Shown here piece after piece: positions 12,029-24,635 of a stretch of DNA of 64,000 bases (its first letter is position 1; the number at the start of each line of letters is the position of its first letter). The notes under the pieces were generated by a model. It saw only the letters and a program-made list of their open reading frames with translations, searched no databases and had not been told where the DNA came from. Source of the stretch: Persicaria tinctoria. Lineage: Eukaryota; Streptophyta; Magnoliopsida; Caryophyllales; Polygonaceae. Both the position numbers and the translations under genes were made by a program. The stretch covers positions 78,549,688-78,613,687 of the forward strand of contig JBANSL010000013.1 in the NCBI GenBank assembly GCA_037127255.1. Reading direction: 5' to 3'.

Positions 12029-13078
12029 TGGCGGCGCCCGCCGCACCTGCACCCGCCTCCCCCATCCTTCCCGGCTCCCAAACCTCCCTCTCCCCCATCC
12101 CCACCTCCCACAAAACAGCCCTCCTCGACCCGAATTGGCAGGTGGCTATGCTCGACGAATACAGGGCCCTTACAAAGAATGGTACTTGGGTTCTTGTCCC
12201 GCGCCCTCCAGCGGCGAACGTCGTTCGCTGTATGTGGCTCTTCCGTCACAAGTTCCGCTCTGATGGGACGTTGGAGCGCTATAAAGCACGTCTTGTCGTC
12301 AACGGTCGATCCCATCAGGTAGGTATTCATTGTGATGAGACCTTCAGCCCCGTGGTCAAGCCTGCCACTATCCGGGTGGTATTGAGTTTAGCTCTGTCGC
12401 GCAAATGGGCCATTCATCCGCTGGATGTCAAGAACACTATTCTGCATGGTCACCTGAATGAGACAGTCTACATGTTTCAGCCGCCGGGATTTACTGATGC
12501 CGATCGTCCTAAGCACGTCTCTCTCCCGAAGCGCTCTCTGCATGGTCTGAAACAGGCTCCACGAGCTTGGTTCCAGCGCTTTGCTTCTCATTTGCTCCGC
12601 TTGGGTTTCATTGGCAGCCGCTCGGATTCGTCCCTGTTCATCTATCGCAGAGGCTCCGACATGGCATTTCTGCTACTATATGTTGACGACATCATTCTCA
12701 CCGCCTCTTCTGATGCTCTTCGGACGTCGATTATTTCACGGCTAAGTGCTGAATTCGCTATGTCAGATTTGGGCCAGTTGTCTTACTTCTTGGGGGTTGC
12801 TGTTCAGCGGCATGCGTCTGGGCTTTTCCTCTCACAGAGTAAGTATGCTGCTGAAATTGTTGCTCGGGCTAACATGAGTAACTGCAATCCGGTCGCCACC
12901 CCTGTCGATACATCCAACAAGCTCAGCGCTCACTCTGGTCATTTGGTTGATGATCCGACATTATACAGGAGCCTTGTTGGTGCTCTTCAGTATCTCACCT
13001 TCACCAGACCTGATATCAGTTACGCCGTTCAGCAGATCTGCTTGTTTATGCATGCACCCAGGGAACCCCACTTTACTT
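12029..13078 (+). pseudogene. pol: copia reverse transcriptase, 3' truncated
   Basis: Reverse transcriptase (RVT_2 type) with intact hallmark residues: KARLVV, SPVVK, LDVKN, and the catalytic YVDD in LLLYVDDIIL (about 12676). The frame ends artificially at 13089 with residues from neighbouring BRX1 intron sequence. The conserved segment that normally follows HAPREPHF, and the whole RNase H domain, are missing. Relative to integrase it is offset by one frame. Confidence 0.88.
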
Positions 13079-13140
13079 GGTTGAATTGATATTGTAACCT
13101 TTTCTTGTCCTTTTAGTCTTCCTATTGATGTCCAATCAAG

Positions 13141-13516
13141 ATATTTGGTGGCAGCTTTGGCGGTCTAACCTTATACGAGAACCCATATTATGTCTCACCA
13201 AACCAGGTGAGTGTTTAATCTGGATCTACTTTGCCATTTTTATTCGCTATTTATCATATCCATCAGTGATGAGTCTATTTTCTTTTCAATGTCATCTGCC
13301 ATGAGTTATAAGGGTCATATATATCTGATGGTGTATTGATTTTGAAAATGATAATGCTTTCACTTTTAGCCGGGAAAAGGATTATTGTGAAAGGAAAGCT
13401 TTGTTTTATATAGTGTACCCGACTACTTTTTATACCAAACTTGAGCTGACTCGTAGTACGGCATTGGCTGATGTTGCGTTTTTCATTACATTTCTAGATT
13501 CGAGCTTTGGAAACTT
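13141..13516 (+). pseudogene. BRX1: BRX1 C-terminal exon remnant next to COQ6 unit 3
   Basis: A fragment of the ribosome-biogenesis Brix-domain gene. The penultimate exon (13141-13206, 22 codons, IFGGSFGGLTLYENPYYVSP) keeps its AG acceptor and GTGAGT donor, with Pro to Leu relative to the copy at 35654. The last exon starts at 13502 (IRALW...) but is cut after about 14 nt; everything between that point and the shared intergenic sequence near 13530 is deleted. Earlier exons are absent, replaced by truncated copia sequence. Non-functional. Confidence 0.85.
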
Positions 13517-13633
13517 TTATTGAGTTTCTCCACATACATTGAGTTGCTAACAATCTCCCTTAACCCAACAACCATGAAAACTTTTATTGAGTTTCTATAG
13601 CAACATGTTCATGACACCAGAGTACCAGACCCT

Positions 13634-16600
13634 CTAGAAAAATGGGAGTCTCATTTCACCAGAAGCATACAAAATGATATTTCTCTTCAAAGGTGACAGA
13701 TGGTGTGCTCCTCGCATTGCAGCAGCTCTAAGCACATTCAAGGGGCCAAAATCAACAGAGTAGGCCTTCTGAAAACCATCTAGTACAGATGCCATCATGG
13801 TGTTCACAGGCCGTCGATCTGCCTCGTACTTCCCTAGACACGATACCTAAGAACAGGACACATGATTCGTTAAGTGGGTTCGCATGTAAAGCATCCATCT
13901 TGGACGATTAAAAACCTAGTATGCATAAATTTAGACGATACAGTACCTCCCCATAGTCAGCGCCAAGAGCAACACCTTCCGCAATCACTCTTGCAAGAGC
14001 AGATGCATCTCCAAATCCCAAGTTGACTCCCTGACCGGCTAGAGGATGAACAGTATGTGCAGCATCACCGATGAGAACAACACGATTTGCAGCGTAACTC
14101 TTGCTGTGTTGAAGAGACAATGGGAACACCATCCTTTCAGAGATTAACTTTGTGACTTTTGGAGGCACCTCGAAAGGATCATTAGGTGATACTGCAGCTG
14201 ATAGCAATGAAAAAAGGTCGTTGCCACGTACATTAGACTGTGGATGAGAATAACCATAGTCCAAAGCATTGTTCACAACTTTCACGAAATCATCACTATT
14301 TATAATTTTGCGATCTGAAGCCTCCTCTGGACTCATAGACCAAACGATATTGCTATAGTTATCTCCCATTGGCAAAAGCGCAATTGGACCATTTGGAAGA
14401 AATCGCTGCCAAGCACAACTGTTGTGTTCAGAATGTTCAACCGTGCAAATGAGGGCATTCTGTCGATAGTGCCAGCCAGTGGTGTCAAATCCAGCTAACT
14501 GCCTCACGCGAGACTTGCCTCCGTCAGCACCAACCTATCACAACATGCATAAGACAAGCTAATGACTTGACATCCATCCAAACATATAACAGGTCTGCAA
14601 ATCGTGTAACCATTCTCACTTTCTTGACTGAAATCTAAAAGGCGTAGGCAAGGTCAACAAAACCAAAACTTGGAGATTAAGAAGAAATCAACAATCGAAA
14701 ATTGCAGCGGATGCTACAAAAAGGAAACAACCATTACCACTAACTTTGCGGCTAGAGTGCTTCCATCATCTAGCTCTAATTTTGCTAATTGACTGTGGCT
14801 AGACGTGGAAGATTTTGAAACACTGGAAGGTAAGGTCATCGAAGTTAGTCTAGAGTTGAGCAACGTCTTCCGGAAAACACTTTCCTGTCAAAAAACAAAT
14901 CCAAGGAAGATATAATAACACAGCAAAGCTCAACTATTCAGAAAATTTACCATTTAACAAAATTTACAAGTAAATGCAAGAGGCTTGAAAAATTGATTAC
15001 AAACCAAGTCCTAAACACCAAGTTGCCCCATGTCCCTTTAACAGTTCTCCAAGTTCTCTGGTAAGTCCCACTGCTATTAAGGATTTAAGACAGATAAGTA
15101 ACAAAACAAATACTTGAATATACCTACTACCGGAAATCCTACACCCAGAGTTGAATAGGTCCCTTCCAACTACCTAGCAAATTCCAAATGTAAAGGAAAG
15201 TGAGCTTTCTTGGCCTTTTTCCCTCTATCCAGTGACACAAGGCTCCAGCTGCTCTAAATTTATTAGGTGATGCAAATGCTTGACTATTTTTATCCATGGT
15301 TACACAATAACACTTATTGTCAAATTAATTCTTTGAGTTCTTTTATCTAGTCGCTATGAGGTAAGATGTCTGATATTTATATAATATTTGCAATCTGATG
15401 CACATCATGCACTGGCAAAATTTCACTTCTTACTGTTTGATTCCTTCAGAGCAGCCTCCCTTATGTTTGCACCAAAAATACCTACTGGGTGTGCCTGATG
15501 TTTGCACCAAAAATACCTAATAGGTGTCTGCCTACGCCTTAACCTCTCTCCTTTCTCAACCTAGCATATACCATTAACTCCTATTGTTCAAATCCAAACT
15601 GTTTTCGCCAAAAAGCCATAATTGTTCCACCTACACTATACCACCATACTTGTGAAGTTCTCTCCTGGCCGCTTAAAAGGTACAATTTGCTTGAAAGTTC
15701 CCGGTCGGTTTAGCTTAATTATAAATCAGCCATAACAGCAAAATGCTGAGCGTACACCCCTCAGGCAAGGGGTTTTGAAAAGTCAAATTCACTTAACTAG
15801 ATTTGCCCAACAACATTCAAGCACATGCACAACTAGAAACATAAATATAGATGTGTATACATATCCCTGGGTTTACAAACACTATTTACCTGTAGGGATG
15901 ACAGTAATGAACTATGCAGCAACTTGTTCTCAACCACACACCTACATAATAGGAACAGAGTTTGTATATCAACAGTCAATACAGAGATCAAATAATGCAA
16001 GTATTTGGGTCGAGATTTTTATGCTCACCCAAGTATTTCTTTATTGGCATCTTTTGCATTGTATCTCGTGTACCCTAGACCAGTATAATCCCAAACCTAT
16101 ACATATACCATAGCTTCATTGTCTCTAAGAAACAAAAATCATATTATCAATGATACAAACAGAAAAATGCAAGAAAGAGCAAAATTTTGAAGAAATCATA
16201 GTAAGAAGATGACAGTAAGTGATATTGCAATTTATGACCAGTAAATAATGAAAAAATTAAGCTTGAAATGTCTAAAAATTTATTAAGGGAACAAGAACAG
16301 CTGATTGACAAGCTAAGAAGTAGCATTTGACTTTTTGTTAGAGTGAAACAAAGCTGCAAATGTCACATTAGATATTTCAGTAGTAAAGGGGGAGACTACT
16401 AAATGCCTGTAATCTAAAGGGAAATAATTCCACGGTTCCTTAATGGAAGTGTACTCTAGCGGTGAAAAACGCATCAGAGGACAAGCCTTATAATGGCTTG
16501 GGGTAAGGGAGTGGTTTTAATAAGATTCAACAAGCCTTATAATGGCTTGGGGAAGCAAAAGCCTTTAATCGACTTTCCCATACCTAGATACAAATGATGC

Positions 16601-17885
16601 TAGTAGTATATTATAGCTATAATGTCAATATAAATGGATACAGATCATATTAGTAGTGAGCTAAAGTTATAATGCCAATATACATTGGTAGGCAATGTAA
16701 ACATCAAGTTTTTCCATAGTCAAATTTTCAATGGTTTAACTCCAAGAAGCTCAATTCCAATTGTGAAACACATCAATAAACATGAAAAGGAGAAAAGAAC
16801 ACCACCTGCATCTTACTAAAGTATGCATGTCGATGTTGTTCAACAATTCTCCAGGCTCCAACATCTGCAAAATGAAGCCATTTGATGAGCAAGAGTATGT
16901 TTATGTCATTTGAACAAGAAGTAGAAAAGTTGTCTTGAATGAATTCTGCTAAAGTAAAGCCTTTATAAGAGTATTAGACAGACATGCTTAATTTATTTCC
17001 CTTGCACAGGAAACTGAAATTTTTAGCTAAAGACACCCGACAATGGCTATGAAAGAATAATCATACATAATGAGCTAAGAAGATATATGATTAGCAGCTG
17101 AGTGATAAAATTGCTAAATACAAATTACAACTACAACAAGAACGGATGAATGATGCAATCAGTAAGCTAGTGAATAACATCTGAACATAAATGAGGAGCA
17201 AACATGCCCTGGGATTGTAAATACCTTTAAGAAGAGCGATAGAAGCTGGTGTGATCGCACTAACCCTCGGGTTAGGGGGCTCATTATCTTTCAAACTTAT
17301 CCCATTGCGCAAAGCAGGGCTTCCATCAATTATTGCCACATTAAGCTTTTCAGTTAGAGCATTGCTAGCTACAATGCAACCACAACAACATTACTTGACC
17401 GATACCACAGTGGCATAAAGAAGCTAGCATCGCCACTAATTGTACACAAAGCTTTAGTGAAGATCACAATCACCTAGAGAACAAGCGAGAGCAATGCCAA
17501 CCATTCCACCTCCAACAATAGCAACATCATACTGTTGTGGATCATCAATCGAGGCAGTTTTTCCAACATAATCCTGAATTGGCATTTCCATAGACATTTA
17601 GGGCAATCAAACAATGTATTTCTTCATCAAGTAAAACTAAACCGTTTGGTTCAAAGCTCCCACCATTTTTTCGATTTAAAAAACATAGAACCCCACATTG
17701 ATCCAAAACAACTAAATAGCAAGCAATTACACATGGAAATCGGAAATTCCCCACTGAATTGAAAAACTCACAGAAGTAGGCGTAGGGCAACTCCCACTCG
17801 CCGAAGAAAAACACCGAATAGACCTCGTTAGGGCTTCTTGCCGAAAGAGATTCGAACAGAGCTTGGTCGCAACTAGCCTGTACAT
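13634..17885 (-). CDS. COQ6: Ubiquinone biosynthesis monooxygenase COQ6, intact 9-exon gene
   Basis: A flavin-dependent monooxygenase of the UbiH/COQ6 family, expected to hydroxylate C5 of the ubiquinone ring in the mitochondrial inner-membrane CoQ complex. Exons on the minus strand: 17885-17772, 17573-17474, 17368-17225, 16864-16806, 16096-16029, 15941-15890, 14884-14738, 14534-13947, 13846-13634. All introns are GT-AG and the exon lengths sum to 1485 nt, giving 494 residues plus TAG. Exon 1 is a basic, Ser/Arg-rich presequence (MYRLVATKLCSNLFRQ...), typical of mitochondrial import. FAD sites are complete: VGGGMVG (exon 2), the DG motif VGADGGKSRVR and GDAAHTVHPLAGQGVNLGFG (both exon 8). Three other copies in the window are broken, so this is the likely working gene here. 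BRX1 remnants lie tail-to-tail downstream. Confidence 0.92.
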
Positions 17886-19390
17886 GTTAAGCTGCGAAGA
17901 AACAACAATTGTTGATTGAATACTGAAATCAGCTATGAAAATAGCGATGGGGGATTCAATTTGGGGTTTATCAAACAACCTAATTCATGAACTATTGCTC
18001 TCAATCTTCAAACGTTTTCGAAAATTATACAAAATAACCATTAAATTATAAATTTTGCATAAGACTGCTGAATTTTGGTGTTTTGTTTTCAAAATACCGC
18101 AAAGCACACCTTATTTAAGGTATTTTGAACCGTGACGCGATTCCCTATACGGAAAGGTATCATAATAGAGAATCCGACACCGGATGCTTGATATCACTTC
18201 TACCGAGACCGCATTGACATTGATTTCACAGATGTCAACATTGATATTGATTTCACATATGTCAACATTGATATTGATTTCACAAATGTCAACATTGATA
18301 TTGATTACCAAAGAGAAATGATGGCATGATGCAACTTTAAGCAATGACAACAATCAAAATTCAAAAGCAACGAAATCAATGACAACAATCAATGACACCA
18401 ACTCGAAAGCAATGACAACAATCAAAATTCGAAAGCAACAAAATCAGAAATTTGAAAGCAACAAAATCAGAAATTCGAAAGCAATGACAGCAAACGAAAC
18501 ATCACTCGACAACAAGAAATAAAAATCGAGCAAAGCAAGAAGATGTCAGCATTTCAGAAGCACAAGTTCTTCTATATTTTAATTTAGAAGAACAAGTTGC
18601 ATCTAAGAATCTAGAATCAAGTTGCATCATTAATTCATTCTGCACACATGGAGAATCTGACATTTGTGCTAAAGTCAAACTATCCAAAGCAACAAGTTAA
18701 TTCAAGCATTTCAAGAAGATGTCTAGATGTTTGCAACACCAGTCAAATCAGAAAAAAAATGGAGATTAAGCTTCACAACTACAACAACTAGATGTTTATT
18801 ACTTGAAATAGTTCATATTTGGAATCGATTAGATGCAAAATTGCAGGGAATCGAAAAGATGCAATGTTCTAATTATTAGATGTCAGCATCAAATAATTAG
18901 ACACAAAAATAATCAGGAACTAGAGGCAACAAGACAACAGCTATGGTGAAGAGATCTTTGGACAATTAGTGTCTTATTTTGGCCTTTTTTCACTGTTAAA
19001 CTAAACACCTCTCTTTGCCTTAACAGAGATCAGAAGCTTTGCATTTGTATCATCAACACATCATAAGCTTCACATTTGACAACAAACATGAATCAATGAC
19101 AAAGCAAACAACATCCTTAATCTGGACAGCACACGTCAAAAGCACTGCATCAAAAATCAGTTAAATTTACATGTCTTGAGACTACCTCTTGCAAAAGGAG
19201 ATTGGAGAGATACGTAACCCTATTGTTCTCTTCATGTTCCTAAGCTTCAAAATACAGGTGACTCTATACAAGTTTACATATGGGGATCCAAGAATAGATG
19301 ATGCAGAAACCGCTCTTTATTTACCAAATTCAAGGCAAATATGAGCATTAGTTTTATTTAAAAAACACAAGGGATTCGATACAACCAAGG
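17886..19390. other. 5' flank of COQ6 unit 3
   Basis: Candidate COQ6 promoter and 5' UTR region, conserved with 57084-58914, plus the minisatellite at 18212-18306. No single promoter element stands out. On the minus strand near 19190-19260 a short exon-like stretch (in the copy at 58405-58485 it reads YFEAQEHEENNRVTYLSNLL before a GTAG donor-like site) has a stop here; I do not recognise it. Relative to unit 4 about 290 bp are missing near 19310. Confidence 0.55.
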
Positions 19391-20160
19391 TTCTAAATAT
19401 CGCCTATCGGGGTCGTATCGGTTAGGAGTAAAAATGATATATCGGACATATATCGAGATATATCGGATTTATCGGTTTTGCTAATTTTGAACTATAAATA
19501 TTATATTTATATTTCAAAATGTGAAAATACACATGAAAAATTAATATGTAAATTGCAAAATTACCGTATAACGAATCTGTCATCATTCAGTGTAAATTGA
19601 TAAGTTTACAATGCAATTTGTCAACCTCTTATCTCTCAAATTCAGAACACACTCATTCGAAATTGAAACTTATCATTCAACCAAATCAAAACCTCCCATA
19701 TTCAGAATTTCAGAAGTCAAAACACATTCATTCAACCAAATTGAAAATCATTCGAAATCGAAACTTATCAATCACTAAACACTCCAAATTGAAGCCATTT
19801 AATCAATTCAACACATTCATTCAACCAAAAATCGAAAGAGGAATTCAACACATTCACTTAGGGTTTCGGATTTACCTACCGACGTTGCCGAACAAATTCG
19901 GACAGGAAGAGAATGAAGAAGACGAAGCGCTGCAGCGCGGTGGCGGTCGGAGAAGCTTGAACGGAGGAGAGCGGCGGACAAGGGAAGCGAGGTCGCTGGT
20001 CACTGTTCGCTGTACGTTCGCAATCGGAAGCGAACTGAAGAAAGCAAGGTGACTTCGGCACCTGTTCAAATTTCAAGCAGTTCAAAGAATGAAAACACAT
20101 CAATTTTTTTTTTAAATATTATAAAACGACGTCGTTTTTGCCTATCGGCGTTGACTCGAT
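19391..20160. other. repeat-like left end of the 9.1 kb insertion
   Basis: The first 100 bases contain several atatcgg motifs in both orientations (19400-19480), as in dispersed plant repeats. The ORF at 19597-20052 has a Ser/Asn/Lys-rich composition and no recognised domain. No gene called. Confidence 0.4.
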
Positions 20161-20613
20161 ATATGGCGTTGAAGTTAAAATTATCTACGGCCAATTTTCG
20201 TTCGGTTCGTCTGGCCTCTTTCTTCCACCTCCTGCTTCGGCTGAAGGCTCTCTTCACCGCCTTTGAATCGCTTTTGCCTATCACCTTCCTCTTCATCCAG
20301 ATACATCTCCCCTCCCTCTCTTGCTAACGACCCTTTTTCACAGTCGACTCGCCGACCAAAGGACTTCACCGAATTCGTACAAGGCCGTGCACTACTCGCC
20401 GCCATCACCGCCTCTTCCTCCGACAATTTGATCTCTCCTTCGAATCGTATGTGTTGCCCTCATCGTCGTCTTCTTTCTGGTCAATTAATCCAGATGCAGC
20501 GCCCTCTCTGTCGGAGCACCGCAGTCTCGGTCGGAAGTGAGCACGGACCAGCCAGGTTCCTTCGGCTCCTCTCTCTCTTCGCTGTCGTCTCTGCTCGATT
20601 TCAGGCTGGGCAG
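20161..20613 (+). other. possible 5' UTR exon of the kinase fragment
   Basis: A C/T-rich, moderately GC-rich stretch ending in a donor-like GCAG/GTACG at 20613, followed by a long T-rich sequence up to an acceptor at 22013. This layout fits a non-coding first exon and leader intron of the kinase fragment starting at 22014. The assignment is inference only. Confidence 0.35.
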
Positions 20614-22013
20614 GTACGAATTCGACCTAATCTTATTTTCCTTTTTAAAATTTGTTTCTTTCTTCAATGAATTGGATTAGGTTTATTAGGGGATTCGATT
20701 TTTCTGTTTTGGAATCGATTTTGCATCCAATCTTTCTTCTCATGTCCTGATTTTAGTGTTATTGGAACTGCGGCTGTTAATCTCAGAGGGCAGATGATCG
20801 GAAATTCCTCCTGCTGTTAGAATAGGGTTGGTTTTTGCTTTTGCCGCTCTTATTTCGTGTTGATTTTGCTTTTGTGGCTTGGTTATTGCTTCAATTTAGT
20901 TGAATGATTAAGACTGAACCTTTTAATAATCTAGATGAGTTACTTTAGTTTTCATATATAGGATGATGTTTTGTTTACTCCCAATTGATGTTAGACTTTA
21001 ACCCTAATTGTCTGTTTAGTTGTTATTTACTTGCACTTGTTTCCTTATTTGAATTGCGTTTTATGCAGATTAAGGGTTTTATATCTCAAATTCGACCCTC
21101 TTTTTTTAGGTTGTGCAAATTCTTATTAATTTTGTTATGAGTTTTCAATCTTGTTTGGGGGTTTTCTGCTCTAGGTTTGAATTGAGTGAATTGGGCAAGC
21201 CTAATTATATATCTCAATTTGATGTTAGTTGTAAATGATATGTAAATGTCTAATCTTATGTTTAGTTGATGTTAGTGATCGAATAGCCATTAGATGGAGA
21301 GAGAGAGTCACGAATACACCTAACCAAAGAGACCATGTTTATTGAAAACAAGCATGTGCATCTCTCTTTCCATGAACCCTAAATAAACCCAAATGAGCTC
21401 AAATTAGATGCCATGAATCATGAATTCGGGTTTAGAGCCTCTTTTGGTGATCAATCTCTGCTTATTTGTGAATTTTCTGAGAATCTGCTTATTTGTGAAT
21501 GTGCTGAGAATATTGCGTACTATGGTGTGGGTTTTTTTGGTGGGAGATTGTGCGTTTGAATGATTTTGGAAATTTGGATATTTTGTGTGTTTGAGATTAC
21601 AAGGTTGTTTAAAAACTTCTTGTACGTTATTAACTTGCTAAAATTTCAAGTACATGGTGTAACTCAATCTGAACTTTGCACAAGTCTCTGGTTGTCAAGC
21701 TGGTCTCTTTGGCATGGTGAAACATGCAGGTGTTTCTGTTTCAAAAGGCAGCAATTTTCAAGTGTAACATGGTTGGAAAGCCTATAGTGGTTACTTGTGT
21801 TGTCGACAGTATGACTGATAATCTGAGGCCCACTCGTGCTAAAGCTACTGATGTGGAAATTAGTTTTTCTTACCTGTAATGTTATGTACTTTTTGTTTAG
21901 CATAATCACTGTTCTGTTCAACTGCCTCTGATGTCTCATAGTTCTGGTTTTTGTATTTATATACCTGAGAACAATTTTTGTTTTTGTGCTGTTTTTCTTC
22001 TTCTTTGGTTTAG

Positions 22014-23029
22014 GAGATCAGAAGAGGTTATGATTAACTCAGGAAAACGGTCAATTGCATTGGTCGATGATGCCTAAGCTGCGAAGTGGAGCAAGAAGAT
22101 CGAGAAGGCTTAATAACGACGTTCAACAGCCTGCTGCTCAAGTGAACGATCAAGCTGATAATTGGGTCCCACTTGTACATAACAAGGCAAGGGGGAGAGG
22201 TGGCTATGGTGGTGGGAGAGGTGGAGGTAATGCCACTGCTGTAGCAAAGGCCGCTGGTGCAGGGACTAGGCAAACAGGTGCTGGTAGAGGCAGGGGGTAA
22301 AATTAATAGACTTGGACCCTAAAATTCCAGGTGAGATTGCTCCTCAGCTTGCACCACTAGGAGCTCCTGCTGCTGATAATCGAGTTGAGGGGGCAGCAGA
22401 TAAGAACATTGTAATGGAGGGTGGAAGTGGGGATAAATTGGTGGGGATTGAAGAAGATGCAAGCCAAACTCCTATTTCTGAAAGAGTATGTTGTTCCCTG
22501 TGATTCTATGACCATTTGATCACTGAGTTGAATGAGAATAAACTTCTATATTGAATTAGCAACCATTTTTTTGTTTATATTCTATAATTTGAGCCTTTTA
22601 TCCTCCAAAAAGTGTTTTTGTTTTGTTCCATGCATGTAAGTTGTTTGTGATTATCTTATATTTCAGTTTGTTGTTGTTGCATTTTTTGCTGTCTTATCCT
22701 TCTTCATGTTAATAAAAATGGAATCTCTCAATGCCATTACTCTTGCTATGAGGTTTGTTATCTTATATGTCAGCTTGTTCTTTGTTGCAGTTCTCTTGCT
22801 ATGTGAAGTTCGAGCACCGAAATAGCAAAGGATGCAATTATGGCCCTCCATATGAGTGGCAAGTGTATAGGTAAGTTCTATAATTTTACCTTTTAGTTTT
22901 ATATGCTGGACATTAAATTTTTTAATGCTGTAGTTTTGTACACATATCTTATGTGCTAAAACTTGTATGTTGTTTTGTTTACAAAGCAATTTGAATGGAT
23001 GCTACGGTATTCCATCTGTTCACCATAAA
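22014..23029 (+). pseudogene. MUT9-like / PPK casein-kinase-1-type kinase, N-terminal exons
   Basis: Three pieces of a plant CK1-like nuclear kinase (MLK/PPK family). Exon a (22014-22495) has ATG at 22070 and begins MPKLRSGARRSRRL, then a Gly/Arg-rich tract and LIDLDP, ending at a GTATGT donor. A frameshift near 22298 puts LIDLDP out of frame with the start. Exon b (about 22796-22870) encodes [19 protein letters not shown], part of the kinase N-lobe; exon c (22987-23029) encodes NLNGCYGIPSVHHK. The exon with the glycine-rich ATP loop is missing between a and b, and the C-lobe is absent after c. It cannot make a kinase. The family match is from memory of conserved motifs. Confidence 0.8.
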
Positions 23030-23219
23030 GTAAGAGTATTTGCATTGAGAGATTCCATTTTCACCTTTATCTACTGAGTTTCTGCAATGGCTTGTTTTTT
23101 ATTCTTGCGTTGTTTGTTAGGATGGATATAGATTACCGTTTCTATTTGTCTATCAAACGAATTAGGGGATGTTGGGAGATATTTGTCAATCATTCAATTT
23201 CCGATCTAGGTTATACATA

Positions 23220-23948
23220 GGCTTCGTTTGGATGCATAATTTTTTACTTATAAATCATCACTTATGAATCATCACTTTCACTATTGTTAGGGGTTGTTTG
23301 GATAGCTAATACTTCTACTGCACCACCCCTGTAAAATTAGAAAGATGGCGACAGTAATGGAACCTGACTTGCTCTTCCCTACCATCAAGCAAAGAGGAAA
23401 GCGAGGGTCTTCAACAACTTCAACCCTCACCAATCTCCTTGTTCATTAATTAAGCCCTTTTTTGTTAATCAAAACCCCTTTTCGGTTGAATCGAAGGTGC
23501 GATTTAGTTTTATGCAAGGTTAGGAAGCAGACTGGTTGACGAGCTCGTCCTGGAAGTTGTTGAGGACGAGAATGATGAATCCAGCGACGCCGGAGAAGGC
23601 GAGGGCATAGGTCTAGAGACGGCGCCGGCGGGTCTGCAACTGGCTGCGTTCAAACCCTCAACTCTCCCAAAGTGATGAAAATCGAAGCCCTGATCAAATT
23701 CAATTGAAAAGAGAGAGAGTTGCTCTATAATTTTGGAGCAGAAAGGGGCAAAAATGGTGAAGTAGATCAATTCGGGACTTGGGAGATGAAGAGGCACGAG
23801 GAGAGAGATGAAATTTGGGGGAGATGGAAGATTTTAGGGATCAAAAAAATCAAAATATCTACCCACCCAAAACACCATCGGTCAACAGTGATGGTAAAAA
23901 AAATAAGAGATACCTTATAAGTGAAAATTTATGAATCCAAACGAAGCC
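23220..23948. mobile_element. non-autonomous DNA transposon with terminal inverted repeats
   Basis: The left end ggcttcgtttggatgcataa is matched by the reverse complement of the right end ggcttcgtttggattcataa, giving inverted repeats of at least 20 bp with partial extension (cttataa). The element is 729 bp. Its interior carries no transposase; the minus-strand ORF at 23797-23510 is unrecognised. I could not define a target-site duplication, so the superfamily (hAT or PIF/Harbinger-like) is open. Confidence 0.7.
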
Positions 23949-24635
23949 ATTCTCATTTCATTTTCGGGCTTTATTTAGATTATTTTTTGTTTGCCTATTG
24001 TCATCCTTTTTTTTACATTTCAGGTTTCAATTATAATTTCAAGTTTCAATTATAATTCTAGGTTTTGTTTGCTTTTAGTTTTAGTCGATCACAATCTTTT
24101 ATTGAGCGGTATCCTGGGTGTGAAGTGAATATGATTGTAGAGACTAAATTACTGCCTTGGCTTGATAAAGGTCCTTCTAGAGTTTACAATGAGTAATCTT
24201 TGCCTTTCTTATATGGGCGATTGCTTTAGATGCTTTGGACCTTCCAATATAAGGAAAAGGGAGTGGTGTGAAGGAAGTAGTGAAGGAGTGTGGCAAAGAA
24301 GGACCAACTACTAAATTTCACCATGTTGGCAAGATCAAATCATGTGATTTTTACTAAAGATAGTAAAATTTGAATTTTGGTGAAATTTACTATTTCTGCC
24401 TTGAGGATGTTGTGGCAATTGGGGTTTTTGTCTCAGTGTCTGCGTTTTTTGATTGCTAAATTCTAGGACTTTATCTACTAGGTTTGATTGGGTATCAAAT
24501 AGAGGTATGAGACCAGGCAACAAATTATGGTTCATTTAAGAGCATATCATGTCATCAAATAGATCCGCGGGTGCTGCAGGATCGGCAGGTGCCGCTATTT
24601 GGATTGAATTTGATTGGTTTATAAAATCCACCAAG

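Larger units (their letters stand above)
6411..13078 (+). mobile_element. Ty1/copia retrotransposon, split and 3'-truncated
   Basis: A copia-order element (gag, protease, integrase, reverse transcriptase). The 5' LTR end and tRNA-Met-like primer site lie at 6562-6574; a TATA-like tract (about 6490) precedes a presumed transcript start. Its LTR start is uncertain. Gag begins at 6810; a solo LTR of another family (7638-10208) interrupts gag; pol continues to 13078, where homology ends abruptly just before RNase H at ccactttac, a string also present in the BRX1 intron copy at 35581. No 3' LTR exists here. I infer deletion of the 3' end together with neighbouring BRX1 sequence through microhomology. 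Confidence 0.85.

Noticed and set aside
16147..16359. Minus-strand hydrophobic ORF inside COQ6 intron 4
   Set aside because: It lies between correctly phased exons 4 and 5 of an intact gene; intronic.
20049..20670. Separate protein gene from the ORFs at 20049-20670
   Set aside because: Frames overlap on both strands with no domain; better explained as a leader exon of the kinase fragment.
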